Positions 35,726 to 45,490 of a stretch of DNA of 64,000 nt are shown in pieces; position 1 is the first letter of the stretch; each line of letters opens with the position of its first letter. The stretch is from Cyanobacteria bacterium UBA6446. GTDB taxonomy: Bacteria; Cyanobacteriota; Vampirovibrionia; Gastranaerophilales; Gastranaerophilaceae. The translations under genes were made by a program, and so were the position numbers. The notes beneath the pieces were generated by a model that was not told the DNA's origin, ran no database searches, and worked only from the letters and a program-made list of their open reading frames with translations. Location of the stretch: the NCBI GenBank assembly GCA_002438405.1, contig DJOE01000023.1, positions 1 through 64,000 on the forward strand, in the 5' to 3' direction.

Positions 35726-36175
35726 ATGGAAATTAAACCATGGGACGAATATTTTTTAGACCTAGCAAAAACTTGTGCAAGCAGGTCAAATTGTCTTAGA
35801 GCACAAGTTGGAGCGGTTATTGTAGGACAAGATAAAAAAATTAAAGCAACAGGGTATAACGGAACACCATCAAAAGTTGAATCATGCGCAGAAAGAGGAA
35901 AATGTTACAGAATAAGTAATAATATTCCATCTGGTACAAGATATGAAACTTGTCGATCAATTCATGCAGAACAAAATGCAATTATTCAAGCAGGACAAGA
36001 CCGTTGCAAAGATGCAACAATCTATATTTGGGGGCATAATTTTATTTGTATTCTTTGCAAAAGATTTATTGTTCAATCAGGAATTACACACTGTGTCTTG
36101 AAAAAAAATGATGACTCTCCAATTGTAAGAGTTTCTGTTGAAGATATTAGACGAGAACTGGAAGAACAAAAATAA
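35726..36175 (+). CDS. dCMP/cytidine deaminase-family protein (ComEB-like)
   Basis: 149 residues, close to the length of bacterial dCMP deaminases. It converts dCMP to dUMP, feeding dTMP synthesis. The zinc site is intact: IHAEQNA (His and catalytic Glu, ~78-80) and two Cys in ICILCKRF (~109 and 112); the usual Pro before the first Cys is Ile. The N-terminal SRSNCLRAQVGAVIV is characteristic of the family. AGAGGT lies upstream of the ATG. It is 15 bp from the PurH-like gene and 26 bp from the GH13 gene, so a three-gene run is possible. Confidence 0.92.
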   Translation: MEIKPWDEYFLDLAKTCASRSNCLRAQVGAVIVGQDKKIKATGYNGTPSKVESCAERGKCYRISNNIPSGTRYETCRSIHAEQNAIIQAGQDRCKDATIYIWGHNFICILCKRFIVQSGITHCVLKKNDDSPIVRVSVEDIRRELEEQK

Positions 36176-36201
36176 ACTTTCTTTTGTAGGAGGAAAATTC
36201 A

Positions 36202-38259
36202 ATGTATAAAAAAATATTAACTCTGCTAATTGTTGTAGTATTAGCAACTTTTGGACTACAAAACAGTATTTATGCTCAAAATGTTCAACAAACGACAGAA
36301 GAAAATATTCAAACAAATGCTATTGAGAATAAAGTAATTTCTCCAAAATTAGAAAAAGAATTAAAATTAAATATTTCTAAAGTTTATGGAGAAGATAAAA
36401 CTGATGAAATATACAGTCATATTGTTGAAATTGCAAAGCAAGCAAAAGAAGAAAGACCTGAAATATTAAAACAAGATGATTTAAATAGGGCTAGTGATTG
36501 GTACAAAGATGAAGTTATCTACATGTTTTATGTTGACCAATTTGGAACTGTCACACCTGAAAAACCTAATAAATTTAAAGACACAATAAAAATGCTTCCA
36601 TACCTAAAGGATTTGGGAGTAACAACTTTATATATGTTACCTTTTGCAGATTCACCTATGGAAGATGCTGGATTTGATGTTAAAAATCCACAAAATGTCC
36701 GACAAGATTTAGGTGGCAAAACACAATTTGAAGAATTTATCAAAGAAGCAAAAGCTCAAGGGTTCAATATTAAAGCTGATTTAGTTTTGAATCATTTTTC
36801 CGATCAACATGAATGGTTTAAACAAGCAATGAATGGTGACGTTTCAAAACTTGATTACTTTGTAACAAGAGAAGATTTGCCAGAATATACAAAATATGTT
36901 GACCCCAAACTCGGAACCGTTATTGAATATAAAGAACCAAATGGGGAAATAAGTAAAAGGCGTTTAATTTTCCCTGAAAATACCGAAAATCATTATAGAA
37001 AAGTTACTATAAACGGAAAAGATTATTATATTTATCACACTTTTTATCCATTCCAACTTGATATAAATTGGAAAAATCCAGAAGTGTTGTATTACAATTT
37101 AGGAACTCTTAATTACTGGGCAAATTTAGGTGTAGATATTTTTAGGCTTGATGCTATTCCATATTTGTCAAAAGATGCCGGTACAAATGCCGAAAATCAA
37201 CCGACAACACATGCAATAATAAAAATTTTAAGTTTATATCTACAAGCAGTAGCACCAAGGACGGTATTGCAAGCTGAAGCTTGCCAACTACCTAAAGATG
37301 TAATTCCATACTTTGGTTCAGAAAAGAAGTCTGAAGTTATAGTTGATGGAAAAACAAGAGATTTCAAAAGAACTGACGAAGTTCAAATTGCATACAATTT
37401 TCCGTACATGCCAGCATTATGGGCAAGTTTTATAACTGAAGACAGCAATTATTTTAAAGAAGCTGTTAAACAGACTCCTAGCATTCCGGAATCAGCAAGT
37501 TGGGCAACTTTTTTAAGAGTTCATGATGAATTAACTTTAGAAATGGTTACTCCGGAAATGCGCCAACTTATTTATAATGCACTAGAACCAAAAGGCGCAT
37601 CTTTTAGAAAAGGATTTGGTGTCGCAGGAAGAATGGCAAATTTCTTAGACGAAGATCATGACCATATAGAAATGGCCTTTTCTGTTTTATTATCTCTTCC
37701 TGGAATTCCAATTATCTATTATGGAGATGAGATAGGAGCAAAGAATAATTTTGAAAATGCAAAAAAATCTGCAGATTTAAGGAAGAAAAAACAAGCTAAA
37801 AGTAAATTAAAACTTTTATCATTTTTTGATAGTAGAGATATTAATAGAGGATTGTTAACTCAACAAGCTTTTTATGATGCTGAAAATTCAACCAAAACTT
37901 ATAGCGGAAAAATTTATCACAAAGTCAAAAAAATGATTGAATTAAGAAAATCAACTCCAGCTCTATCACGTGGGGATTTGACAATTCTTAAAACTAATTA
38001 CTCACATGTTTTTGCATACATTAGAAGTTACAAAGGGGAGAAATATTTAATTGTAAATAATTTATCAGATAAAAGATTAACCGCAGAAGTTGAATTACCA
38101 GCTAATATGTTAATCAAAGCAATTAAAAATAATGAACACTCAGTATATCTCACAAACATTTTAACAGGTGAACAATATAAATTAAAACCATCTATCAAAG
38201 ATAAAAAGACGAGACTTCTTATGTATCCTTATGCTGAAGTTTGGTTGAAACTGCCGTAG
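36202..38259 (+). CDS. Secreted GH13 alpha-amylase-type glycoside hydrolase
   Basis: 685 residues with a signal peptide (MYKKILTLLIVVVLATFGL, cleavage after IYA), so it acts in the periplasm or outside. A helical segment (40-95) precedes the barrel. All four GH13 regions are present: ADLVLNHFSDQHEWF (~190), GVDIFRLDAIPYL (~310, nucleophile Asp), VLQAEACQL (~355, Glu) and RVHDELTLEM (~440, His-Asp). The barrel-end PGIPIIYYGDEIG and a C-terminal beta domain follow. The FRLDA and HDEL context resembles trehalose synthase or amylosucrase-type enzymes more than simple amylases. AGGAGG precedes the ATG. Its last 41 bp overlap the convergent acyltransferase gene. Confidence 0.9.
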   Translation: MYKKILTLLIVVVLATFGLQNSIYAQNVQQTTEENIQTNAIENKVISPKLEKELKLNISKVYGEDKTDEIYSHIVEIAKQAKEERPEILKQDDLNRASDWYKDEVIYMFYVDQFGTVTPEKPNKFKDTIKMLPYLKDLGVTTLYMLPFADSPMEDAGFDVKNPQNVRQDLGGKTQFEEFIKEAKAQGFNIKADLVLNHFSDQHEWFKQAMNGDVSKLDYFVTREDLPEYTKYVDPKLGTVIEYKEPNGEISKRRLIFPENTENHYRKVTINGKDYYIYHTFYPFQLDINWKNPEVLYYNLGTLNYWANLGVDIFRLDAIPYLSKDAGTNAENQPTTHAIIKILSLYLQAVAPRTVLQAEACQLPKDVIPYFGSEKKSEVIVDGKTRDFKRTDEVQIAYNFPYMPALWASFITEDSNYFKEAVKQTPSIPESASWATFLRVHDELTLEMVTPEMRQLIYNALEPKGASFRKGFGVAGRMANFLDEDHDHIEMAFSVLLSLPGIPIIYYGDEIGAKNNFENAKKSADLRKKKQAKSKLKLLSFFDSRDINRGLLTQQAFYDAENSTKTYSGKIYHKVKKMIELRKSTPALSRGDLTILKTNYSHVFAYIRSYKGEKYLIVNNLSDKRLTAEVELPANMLIKAIKNNEHSVYLTNILTGEQYKLKPSIKDKKTRLLMYPYAEVWLKLP

Positions 38260-39325
38260 TAAATTTTCTCCATACTAATTGTTGAAATACACCAAAATAA
38301 GTTGTCGCAAGCATTACTACAACAAAATATAGATAGGTTGTTTGTACAGGATTGAAAATTGAATAAATCTTATCACCTTTTTCAGTTATAGGTGTTCCTG
38401 TTATTTTGAACAAAATTAAAGTTATCAAGTACATCAATAGCAAATGATTTGCCATAATATGATATGTAACTTTTCCCATTTGTTGCAAGAGTTTAACATC
38501 TTTTAAATATGGATATAACACTTTGACTGCAAATAACGAAATCCAAATACCGGTTATTGAGGTCAAAACTGGGACAATAATTTGTTGATCGAATCTTCCC
38601 CAAACCAAAACAAAGCTCAAACCAATTCCATGTGCAGGGTCAAAATCTCTATTAAAGAGCCATAAAACCGATTGTGCTGCTATAACAACTCCAAGCCATT
38701 TGGGAGTAAAAATATCGTGTTTATCCTTGATATATTTCACATAGAAATGTCCTAAATATACAAAGAATAGTGAAAACATAGTTCGCATTACAACAAGAGC
38801 TAACGGAGTATGTAGAGGCAAAAATTTCCAAAACGGAATTGCAGCAACTCCAAGAATTGTAAATATACCAAGCTCAACATACTTGTTGTTAAAAACTCTC
38901 AAATGGCGCATTAAAAACAAAAATACAATTAATGTCATAAACAATTGTGGTACAAACCATAACGGCGCACATAAAAGCAATTGATGCCCATTCAAAAATG
39001 GAGTTATGAAAAAGTGTTTTAATGAAATTGGAGCACCTAAAAATTCCCCAACAACCGGAACTAATGCAAGTGTTATAAGGAGATAAACAACTTCATAAGC
39101 AAAATATGGGACAAGTAGAGATTTAATTCTTCGAGTAAAATATTCGGTTACGTTATCTAAATATTTATCTTTAAATAACATTCCGGAGATAAAGAAGAAT
39201 AATGACAATTGAAAAGAATAAGGAGGAAACATTCCAAATATCGAAAATTCCAAATGTCCTGAAACTACAAGCATTATCGCTAATGCTTTCAACAAATCAA
39301 TCTCTTTTGAAAAAACTTTATCCAT
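38219..39325 (-). CDS. Acyltransferase family 3 membrane protein
   Basis: 368 residues with about ten membrane helices. It has the family start (KEIDLLKALAIMLVVSGHLE, with the catalytic His) and FFFISGMLFKDKY, then TRRIKSLLVPYFAYEVVYL. Members O-acetylate sugars of peptidoglycan, lipopolysaccharide, capsule or Nod factors; the acceptor here cannot be told from sequence. No strong Shine-Dalgarno is seen. It converges on and overlaps the secreted GH13 gene by 41 bp at the 3' ends. Confidence 0.9.
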   Translation of the reverse strand: MDKVFSKEIDLLKALAIMLVVSGHLEFSIFGMFPPYSFQLSLFFFISGMLFKDKYLDNVTEYFTRRIKSLLVPYFAYEVVYLLITLALVPVVGEFLGAPISLKHFFITPFLNGHQLLLCAPLWFVPQLFMTLIVFLFLMRHLRVFNNKYVELGIFTILGVAAIPFWKFLPLHTPLALVVMRTMFSLFFVYLGHFYVKYIKDKHDIFTPKWLGVVIAAQSVLWLFNRDFDPAHGIGLSFVLVWGRFDQQIIVPVLTSITGIWISLFAVKVLYPYLKDVKLLQQMGKVTYHIMANHLLLMYLITLILFKITGTPITEKGDKIYSIFNPVQTTYLYFVVVMLATTYFGVFQQLVWRKFTTAVSTKLQHKDT

Positions 39326-39485
39326 ATCCCATCTCCATTTTGTTTGTGAAAATTGTCCATAAATATTTTAAATAAAAAATAAAATTAATAGTTGAAATAA
39401 TAAAAAATATTATTAAATATGAAGTAGTTAAAATCCAATAATAGGTTATATTATACTCCTTTTGATTGATTTTTTGTATAAAAGT

Positions 39486-39515
39486 TGAACAATTGGAGCA
39501 AAATAAGGTAATATA
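39486..39515 (+). promoter_or_regulatory. Promoter of the fliE-flhA cluster
   Basis: TTGAAC (39486-39491), 18-bp spacer, TAATAT (39510-39515), then AGAGAGGT before the ATG of fliE at 39535. No sigma28- or sigma54-type site was recognised. Confidence 0.45.
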
Positions 39516-39534
39516 AAGTAGAGAGGTAGTATTT

Positions 39535-39876
39535 ATGTATAGCAATTTTCCACAATATGATTTAGCTCAAAGAATACAACATACAAAATTTGATTCCGGT
39601 ATTGGTTCAAAAATGCCAAGTGTTAGAATGGATAGAGTTGAAAAACCTGAAACTCAAGACTTTAAACAAGTTTTTTCAGGTCTTGTGGAAAACCTAAATT
39701 CTGAAATTAATGCTCCTGACAATTTGTTAAAAGATGTTATGTCTGGAAATAAAAATGTTGATATCCATGACGTTATGACAGCAATGGCAAAATCTGAAAT
39801 CAGTGTTAACATTGCAACTCAAATTACAGGTAAAGTAATCAATGCTTACGATAGAGTAATGCAAATTTCAGTATAA
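39535..39876 (+). CDS. fliE: Flagellar hook-basal body protein FliE
   Basis: 113 residues. The C-terminal half has the FliE signature: NKNVDIHDVMTAMAKSEIS, then the rod-type helix ending TGKVINAYDRVMQISV. FliE links the MS ring to the rod and sits at the export gate. The N-terminal 60 residues are unrelated to other FliE sequences I know. It is the first gene of the cluster, 56 bp before fliF. Its presence next to fliF and flhA shows a flagellar rather than purely virulence-type lineage of the export machine. Confidence 0.88.
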   Translation: MYSNFPQYDLAQRIQHTKFDSGIGSKMPSVRMDRVEKPETQDFKQVFSGLVENLNSEINAPDNLLKDVMSGNKNVDIHDVMTAMAKSEISVNIATQITGKVINAYDRVMQISV

Positions 39877-39932
39877 AACCTCTTAAAATTTTTAAAACTT
39901 AATATTAACAAATATCAGACAGTGGGACGGAA

Positions 39933-41612
39933 ATGGATTTTAGCAAGATATTAGAAAATAAACCTTTATTATACGGTATAATTGGTGGAGCCGTTTTGAT
40001 TATTGCCGTTATAATCATATCTATTGCAATTGCGGCAAGCAATAATAATGGAAATGAAAAAAATACGGTCGGAGAAGAACCTTTAAAAACTAACGTTGAC
40101 TTATTAACAACCGATAATTTAGGTAAAGCTTTAGAAATTCAAGCATTACTTGCAAAACAAGGTATCACAGCAGAAAGAGCATTAGATGGTACAAAATCAA
40201 GATTGTATTTGAATGCTAAAGGTTGTTCTACTCTTTCTAAAAAATGTACAGTTACAGATAGAGATAATGCTCTTATTGCTATTGTTCAAAGTGGTTTAGT
40301 TGACCAAAATGTAGGACTTGAAATCTTTGATAAAGGTGATTTTACATCTACTAAAGAAGATAAGAGAATTAGACTTGCAAGAGCAATGAATGGAGAACTT
40401 GCAAGACTTATCAAACAAATTAAACCTATTCAAAATGCTACGGTATTTATTTCTATCCCTGAATCAAGTTCAATGTTTGAAGAACAAAAGCCAAAAACTG
40501 CAACTGTTCAAATCGTAATTCCTAACGGGGAAAAACTTGACCAAATGAAAGTTAAGGCTATTACAAACTTATTGTTAGGTAGTGTTACTGGTTTGACTGC
40601 TGAAAATATCGCAATCACTGACACTAACGGTAATGTTTACCACAGTGTAATGAATGCTGAAGATGAAATGCTTCAAAAACTTGAAGAAAATGATAAATAT
40701 ATGCAACAAAAAATTTCTAAACAGTTAGATAGATTGGTTGGTCCGGGGAATTATGTTGCAACTGTTAGTACATTTTTAAGACAAGCTCCTGTTGAAAAAT
40801 TCTCAATTGAATACGACCCAAACAAAAAAGCTTCTGTATCTGAACAATCATTTTCTGAGGGATTAGGTGATAAAACACAAGACCAAAGCCGAGGAGTAAA
40901 TGCGGTTAGTACATATTTGCCAAATGGACTTCCGACAGGTGGAACTGATTCAAGCCAAAATAGAAGTTATTCTCGACAAGCAACTGAAACTCAATATGGT
41001 GTAACGAAAACTCAAACAAATGAATATATTAAACCAGGTGTTATTGAAGATATTTCAATCGCCGTAACATTAGATAGAAATAATCTTCCAAGTGATACAA
41101 CAATTGAAGAATTGAAAGATTTAATCGCAAGATCCGCAAGTCCGAAAGTTACGGCTGACAACGTTTCAATTGCGTTTACAAACTCAAATGATCCGTATTT
41201 AACACCTGATAAACCTCAAAATTTACCAAAAGTTGACGAATCAGGTAATCCATGGTGGTTAGCACTAATTTTATCAGGTTTAGGCTTAATTATTATATTC
41301 AAAGCTATTTCTTCAAAAGTTAAACAAATTAGAGAAGAAAATGAGGTTGAAGTTGAAGCACTTCGTCAAAAAGCACTTGAACAAGAAAGACAATTGAATG
41401 ATATCAATTCAAGAGCAAGCCAATTGACTCAACGTCAATCAGAATTAGCTCAAGACTTGATGAATCAACAAAATCGTCAAGCTCCACTACCTCAGTTTGA
41501 TGAAAATCTTCTAATTGATTCTCTTGATAGCCTGTCTAATGATATTACAGAAGATGCTGCAGATAATATCAAGAGTTGGATTGAAGAGGGTTCTACTAAA
41601 GGAAAAGAATAA
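39933..41612 (+). CDS. fliF: Flagellar MS-ring protein FliF
   Basis: 559 residues. A membrane helix at ~13-35 and another at ~438-458 (WWLALILSGLGLIIIFKAIS) enclose a periplasmic part. That part has two ring-building motifs (DNLGKALEIQALLAKQGITA; RIRLARAMNGELARLIKQIK, ATVFISIPESS) and the beta-collar. FliF builds the MS ring around the export gate. The C-terminal cytoplasmic tail is ~100 residues, Gln/Glu-rich and coiled-coil-like. It ends LDSLSNDITEDAADNIKSWI, which fits an acidic FliG-binding tail. Its stop overlaps the next ATG (TAATG). Confidence 0.93.
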   Translation: MDFSKILENKPLLYGIIGGAVLIIAVIIISIAIAASNNNGNEKNTVGEEPLKTNVDLLTTDNLGKALEIQALLAKQGITAERALDGTKSRLYLNAKGCSTLSKKCTVTDRDNALIAIVQSGLVDQNVGLEIFDKGDFTSTKEDKRIRLARAMNGELARLIKQIKPIQNATVFISIPESSSMFEEQKPKTATVQIVIPNGEKLDQMKVKAITNLLLGSVTGLTAENIAITDTNGNVYHSVMNAEDEMLQKLEENDKYMQQKISKQLDRLVGPGNYVATVSTFLRQAPVEKFSIEYDPNKKASVSEQSFSEGLGDKTQDQSRGVNAVSTYLPNGLPTGGTDSSQNRSYSRQATETQYGVTKTQTNEYIKPGVIEDISIAVTLDRNNLPSDTTIEELKDLIARSASPKVTADNVSIAFTNSNDPYLTPDKPQNLPKVDESGNPWWLALILSGLGLIIIFKAISSKVKQIREENEVEVEALRQKALEQERQLNDINSRASQLTQRQSELAQDLMNQQNRQAPLPQFDENLLIDSLDSLSNDITEDAADNIKSWIEEGSTKGKE

Positions 41613-42634
41613 TGGCAACAAAGAATTTTGATTACGAAACATTTGCTCAAAACTTGGCAGCACAAGCAAAAGACCTTGTGCCACAAGATTTTACAGATGC
41701 ACAAAAACAATACGTTATAAATACTTTGGGTAATTTTTCGCTGTTATCAGGTAAAGCTTTAGCAGAAGACCCAAACCTTAATTTTAATGAAGATCAAGCA
41801 ATAACTATTACTCAAATTATTGCAGAATGGTCTTTTCACAAATCAGTTGACCTTATTCGTTCAGGAATTCCCCAACAATATTGGGACGGAGTTATGCAAA
41901 AAATTGCATACACAATTTTTGAAATTGCTAAACAAACATTCTCTCAAGGTCTTCCAAATGATAAAATATTGGAACTAATTGAACACCACGTAAAAAAGAG
42001 CTACTTAGAAGCTATTACCGAATTAAAAAATAAAGGTGCAATTGATGAAGGATTGATGGAGTTTGCAGCAACCCAATCAAATATGGATAAAATGGCTCAA
42101 GAAATGCAAGCACAAGCTGCTCAACAACAAGCAGCACCACAAGATGGTAATGCGCAACCGGTTCCTACGGGTGGAAGTGTTCCAGCAAATGCAAACACTG
42201 AAGCTATTGATTTTCCTAAAGTTGACTCTAAGGTTCTGAAACTTGCTACTGTAGCAATGTTATTCAAGAAAATGAATCAAGATAGAGTTCAAACAATTTT
42301 AAATCAGTTTGAACCGGAAGATGCTGAATCTGTAATCAAATTTATGAAATTACCGGATTTGACAGAAAGAATAGGGGCTCAAAATGCGTTAAGATGCCTT
42401 CAAGAAATTAAGATGAATTTGCCAAAATCTACAGATTTGACACCAATAAAAGTTGTTAATAAAATTAAACATTTTGCGTCTAAATATACATCTACACAAT
42501 TAGATACAATATTAGCACCTGAGCGAATGGGGGTTAAACGCCTTGTATTTAATGCTTTAGAGGGTGAATACTATGATAAAATGCCCCCAAAGGTTGCAAG
42601 CATTGTTGCCTCACATCTTCAAAATAGTGTATAA
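41612..42634 (+). CDS. Protein at the FliG position, highly divergent
   Basis: 340 residues. The position between fliF and fliH predicts FliG (motor switch). Residues ~1-150 are helical with no match I recognise. ~150-195 is a Gln/Ala/Pro linker. ~195-340 shows a weak FliG-like armadillo pattern (VAMLFKKMNQDRVQTILNQF, EPEDAESVIKFM). The EHPQ-type middle motif and the charged torque helix of the FliG C-terminal domain are not visible. It may be a rudimentary FliG that only couples FliF to the cytoplasmic complex. Overlap with fliF by one base indicates tight co-expression. Confidence 0.7.
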   Translation: MATKNFDYETFAQNLAAQAKDLVPQDFTDAQKQYVINTLGNFSLLSGKALAEDPNLNFNEDQAITITQIIAEWSFHKSVDLIRSGIPQQYWDGVMQKIAYTIFEIAKQTFSQGLPNDKILELIEHHVKKSYLEAITELKNKGAIDEGLMEFAATQSNMDKMAQEMQAQAAQQQAAPQDGNAQPVPTGGSVPANANTEAIDFPKVDSKVLKLATVAMLFKKMNQDRVQTILNQFEPEDAESVIKFMKLPDLTERIGAQNALRCLQEIKMNLPKSTDLTPIKVVNKIKHFASKYTSTQLDTILAPERMGVKRLVFNALEGEYYDKMPPKVASIVASHLQNSV

Positions 42635-42635
42635 T
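42606..42635 (+). promoter_or_regulatory. Possible internal promoter before fliH
   Basis: TTGCCT (42606-42611), 18-bp spacer, TATAAT (42630-42635) overlap the stop of the fliG-position gene. The fliH ATG is 11 nt after the -10 and has no Shine-Dalgarno. Confidence 0.35.
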
Positions 42636-42646
42636 ATTGTTAAATC

Positions 42647-43357
42647 ATGATTATAAAGAAAAATAGAAAAATAGCTCAGGAGGGGGCGGAACAAAAAGTT
42701 CCAAACGATGTTAATCAAGAAGTCGAATCTAATTCCAATGAGGAAGAAAAAGATATCGATTTGTTTGACTTGGATAACATTGATTTCAAACAACGTCAAG
42801 AGCGCAGAAGAGGGGATAGAAGAAGAGGTTTCAGAAGAATTGACGATAGAAACCTAATTTCTCGTGCCAAAGAAGAAGCAAACTCAATTCGAGAAGCGGC
42901 AGCAAAAGAGGGCTACCAAGAGGGCTTGAAAGAAGCTAAAGAAGATATTGAGCGAGTAAAAGAAGCTATTGGCGAGTTTTTTAATGCTAAACAAGAGGTT
43001 TATGATAGTATTGCGCCTGATATCTTAGAAATAAGTCTTGATATTGCAAAAAAAATCATTAAAAAAGAAATGACTGAAAACCCCGAAATTCTTTTGGATA
43101 ACATCAAAGATATTTTAAAAGGTTTATCAAAAGAAGAAACAAAAATTATACTAAAGGTAAACCCTGTACAAGTTGCAATGCTTAAACAAGAAATACCTGA
43201 AGCAATGTCAACTGCAGGACTTGAAGCAAAAGTAATCATTATACCTGACGAAACCGTAATGGAGGGTGGTTGTATGATTACGACAACAAATGGAGTTATT
43301 GATGCAACAATCGAAACTCAATTAGCAATAATTAGTGAGGTATTGAAAGAAGTTTAA
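42647..43357 (+). CDS. fliH: Flagellar export stator-like protein FliH
   Basis: 236 residues. A charged, disordered N-terminus has an Arg-rich patch (RQERRRGDRRRGFRR). A long coiled coil at ~75-120 (ISRAKEEANSIREAAAKEG, then Glu/Lys repeats) is followed by the C-terminal ATPase-contact domain (ISLDIAKKIIKKEMTENPEI, ILKVNPVQVAMLK, DETVMEGGCMITTTNGVIDA). This matches FliH/SctL. FliH holds the ATPase FliI, but no fliI is in the window. No Shine-Dalgarno is evident, and the stop overlaps the flhA start by one base. Confidence 0.88.
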   Translation: MIIKKNRKIAQEGAEQKVPNDVNQEVESNSNEEEKDIDLFDLDNIDFKQRQERRRGDRRRGFRRIDDRNLISRAKEEANSIREAAAKEGYQEGLKEAKEDIERVKEAIGEFFNAKQEVYDSIAPDILEISLDIAKKIIKKEMTENPEILLDNIKDILKGLSKEETKIILKVNPVQVAMLKQEIPEAMSTAGLEAKVIIIPDETVMEGGCMITTTNGVIDATIETQLAIISEVLKEV

Positions 43358-45453
43358 TGGCAGCACCGGAGGGAAATAATAACAATCCATTAAGTGAAAT
43401 ATTTATGGCAGTCTTTGTACTGTTTCTTTTGATTATCTTGCTGGTAGAACTTCCAAACTGGGTAATCAATGTTTGTATTTGTCTGAATATTACTCTTGGA
43501 ATTGTTCTTTTGATGTTTGCTTTGTATGTACAAAAGACCTTGGAATTATCATCATTTCCATCAATCATCTTGATTGGTACAATGTTCCGACTGGTTCTGT
43601 CCATTGCTTCAACTCGTTTGATTTTGGCAAAAGGGGAAGCCGGAGAAGTAATTCACGCATTCGGGACATTCGTAACCGGTGGTAATATGATTGTTGGAGG
43701 TGTAATCTTCTTGATTATTACGGTTGTACAGTTCATGGTTATCACAAAAGGTGCCGAACGTATCGCCGAAGTTTCAGCACGTTTCGCCTTAGATGCAATG
43801 CCAGGTAAACAAATGACAATTGATGCGGACTTCAATGCCGGATTGATATCTCCGGAAGAAGCAACGAAAAAACGTGAAGACTTATCCCGAGAATCAAATC
43901 TAATGGGCTCAATGGATGGTGCTATGAAGTTCGTAAAAGGGGATACAATCGCGGGTATTATCATCGTAATTATTAACATTGTCGGCGGTTTGTGTGTTGG
44001 TTGTATTATGAACCAAATGGCAATCGGCGATGCGGTTTCAAAATATACCGTATTAACAATTGGTGATGGTTTAGCATCTCAGGTTCCGTCACTATTGATG
44101 TCAATTGCAGCAGGTATTTTCATGACACGTGCTTCTGCATCAAGTCCTTCTTTAGGTTCTGATGTTACAGCGCAAATTACAAGTAAACCTTATGCACTGT
44201 TTTTCGCATCTGGATTCTTGCTATTACTTGCTTTTACCGGACACTGGACCGGCTTACCATGGTTACCATTCTTTATTTTTGCGGTTGCATTATTTGTTGC
44301 AGGCTTCCAAGTTCTTATCAATGCCGATGTTCAATCTCAATTGGGTCAATTAGAAAATGTTCGTCAAAACATGCAAGATTTGGTTAACCCGAATAGAATG
44401 TATGAACGCTTAGGTGTTGATATTTTGAGTTTACAAGTTGGCTCAAACTTACTTGTAATTGCAGATCCGGATCAAGAAGGACAATTGCTTGCTAAAATTG
44501 CAGCTTTACGTCAAAGAGTTACAGATGAATTAGGTTATATTTTGCCAAACATAAGAATTATGGATTCATCAGCTCTTGATGCAAATGAATATATGATTTC
44601 TATTCGAGGTAACACTGTTGCAACAGGTTATGTTTACCCTGGGAAATTGATGGTAATTGCGGATCAATGGGATTCTATGAAAAAAGAAGTTCCGGAAGAT
44701 GCAATTATAGGTATTGACCCGACTTATCAAACCCAAGCGTACTGGATTTCTCCGGAAGATGCAAAATCAGCAAGACTTGTCACTGCGGTTGATGCAACAG
44801 ATGTTATTGTTACTCACTTGCAAGAGTGTGTAAGAAAACACGTAGATGAAGTTATGACAAAAACAGATGTTCTTAAACTTATGGAACTTGTTCGTTCTCA
44901 AGACCCAACACTTGTTAATGATCTTGTTCCAACAATCATTTCTACAAGTGATTTGAGAAAGATTTTTGTTAACTTAATCAGAGAAAAAGTTTCAATAAAA
45001 GATATTATCTTTGTATTTGAAAGACTTTGTGATTACGCAAGATTTTCAAAAGAACCAGATATTTTATCAGAACGTTTGAGAGCAGCATTGGGTCGTCAAA
45101 TTTGTTTGTCAAATGTTCAAGATGATAAAGTTCTGTATGCTCTAACATTATCTCCAGAATGGGAGAAAACATTAGATGATAGTTGCCAAAGAACAGAGCT
45201 TGGTACAATGTTCTTGCTTAACCCTGTACAAGTACAAGAACTTATTGAAACAACTGCGACAACTCTTATGCGTGCACACCAAACTTGTGGAAAACAACCG
45301 GTTGTATTGTGTTCTCCAAGAATCCGTCTTCCATTGTATCAACTACTTGAAAGACATATTCCAACAATTGTTGTAATTTCTTATTCTGAACTTATTACAG
45401 ATATTAAGGTTGAAGCAATTGATACAATTGGAGAATCTTACGTAACAGAATAA
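43357..45453 (+). CDS. flhA: Flagellar biosynthesis/type III export gate protein FlhA
   Basis: 698 residues, usual length. Eight membrane helices are in the N-terminal half. The FHIPEP-type cytoplasmic loop is clear (KGAERIAEVSARFALDAMPG and the following DADFNAGLIS). The C-terminal cytoplasmic domain forms the nonameric ring that docks chaperone-substrate complexes. The membrane sequences are well conserved, so the export gate seems functional. Its partners FliP/Q/R and FlhB are not in the window. Coupled to fliH by a one-base overlap. Confidence 0.97.
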   Translation: MAAPEGNNNNPLSEIFMAVFVLFLLIILLVELPNWVINVCICLNITLGIVLLMFALYVQKTLELSSFPSIILIGTMFRLVLSIASTRLILAKGEAGEVIHAFGTFVTGGNMIVGGVIFLIITVVQFMVITKGAERIAEVSARFALDAMPGKQMTIDADFNAGLISPEEATKKREDLSRESNLMGSMDGAMKFVKGDTIAGIIIVIINIVGGLCVGCIMNQMAIGDAVSKYTVLTIGDGLASQVPSLLMSIAAGIFMTRASASSPSLGSDVTAQITSKPYALFFASGFLLLLAFTGHWTGLPWLPFFIFAVALFVAGFQVLINADVQSQLGQLENVRQNMQDLVNPNRMYERLGVDILSLQVGSNLLVIADPDQEGQLLAKIAALRQRVTDELGYILPNIRIMDSSALDANEYMISIRGNTVATGYVYPGKLMVIADQWDSMKKEVPEDAIIGIDPTYQTQAYWISPEDAKSARLVTAVDATDVIVTHLQECVRKHVDEVMTKTDVLKLMELVRSQDPTLVNDLVPTIISTSDLRKIFVNLIREKVSIKDIIFVFERLCDYARFSKEPDILSERLRAALGRQICLSNVQDDKVLYALTLSPEWEKTLDDSCQRTELGTMFLLNPVQVQELIETTATTLMRAHQTCGKQPVVLCSPRIRLPLYQLLERHIPTIVVISYSELITDIKVEAIDTIGESYVTE

Positions 45454-45490
45454 TCCGATTTCGAGAAAATAAAAAAGAAATGGTGAAGAT

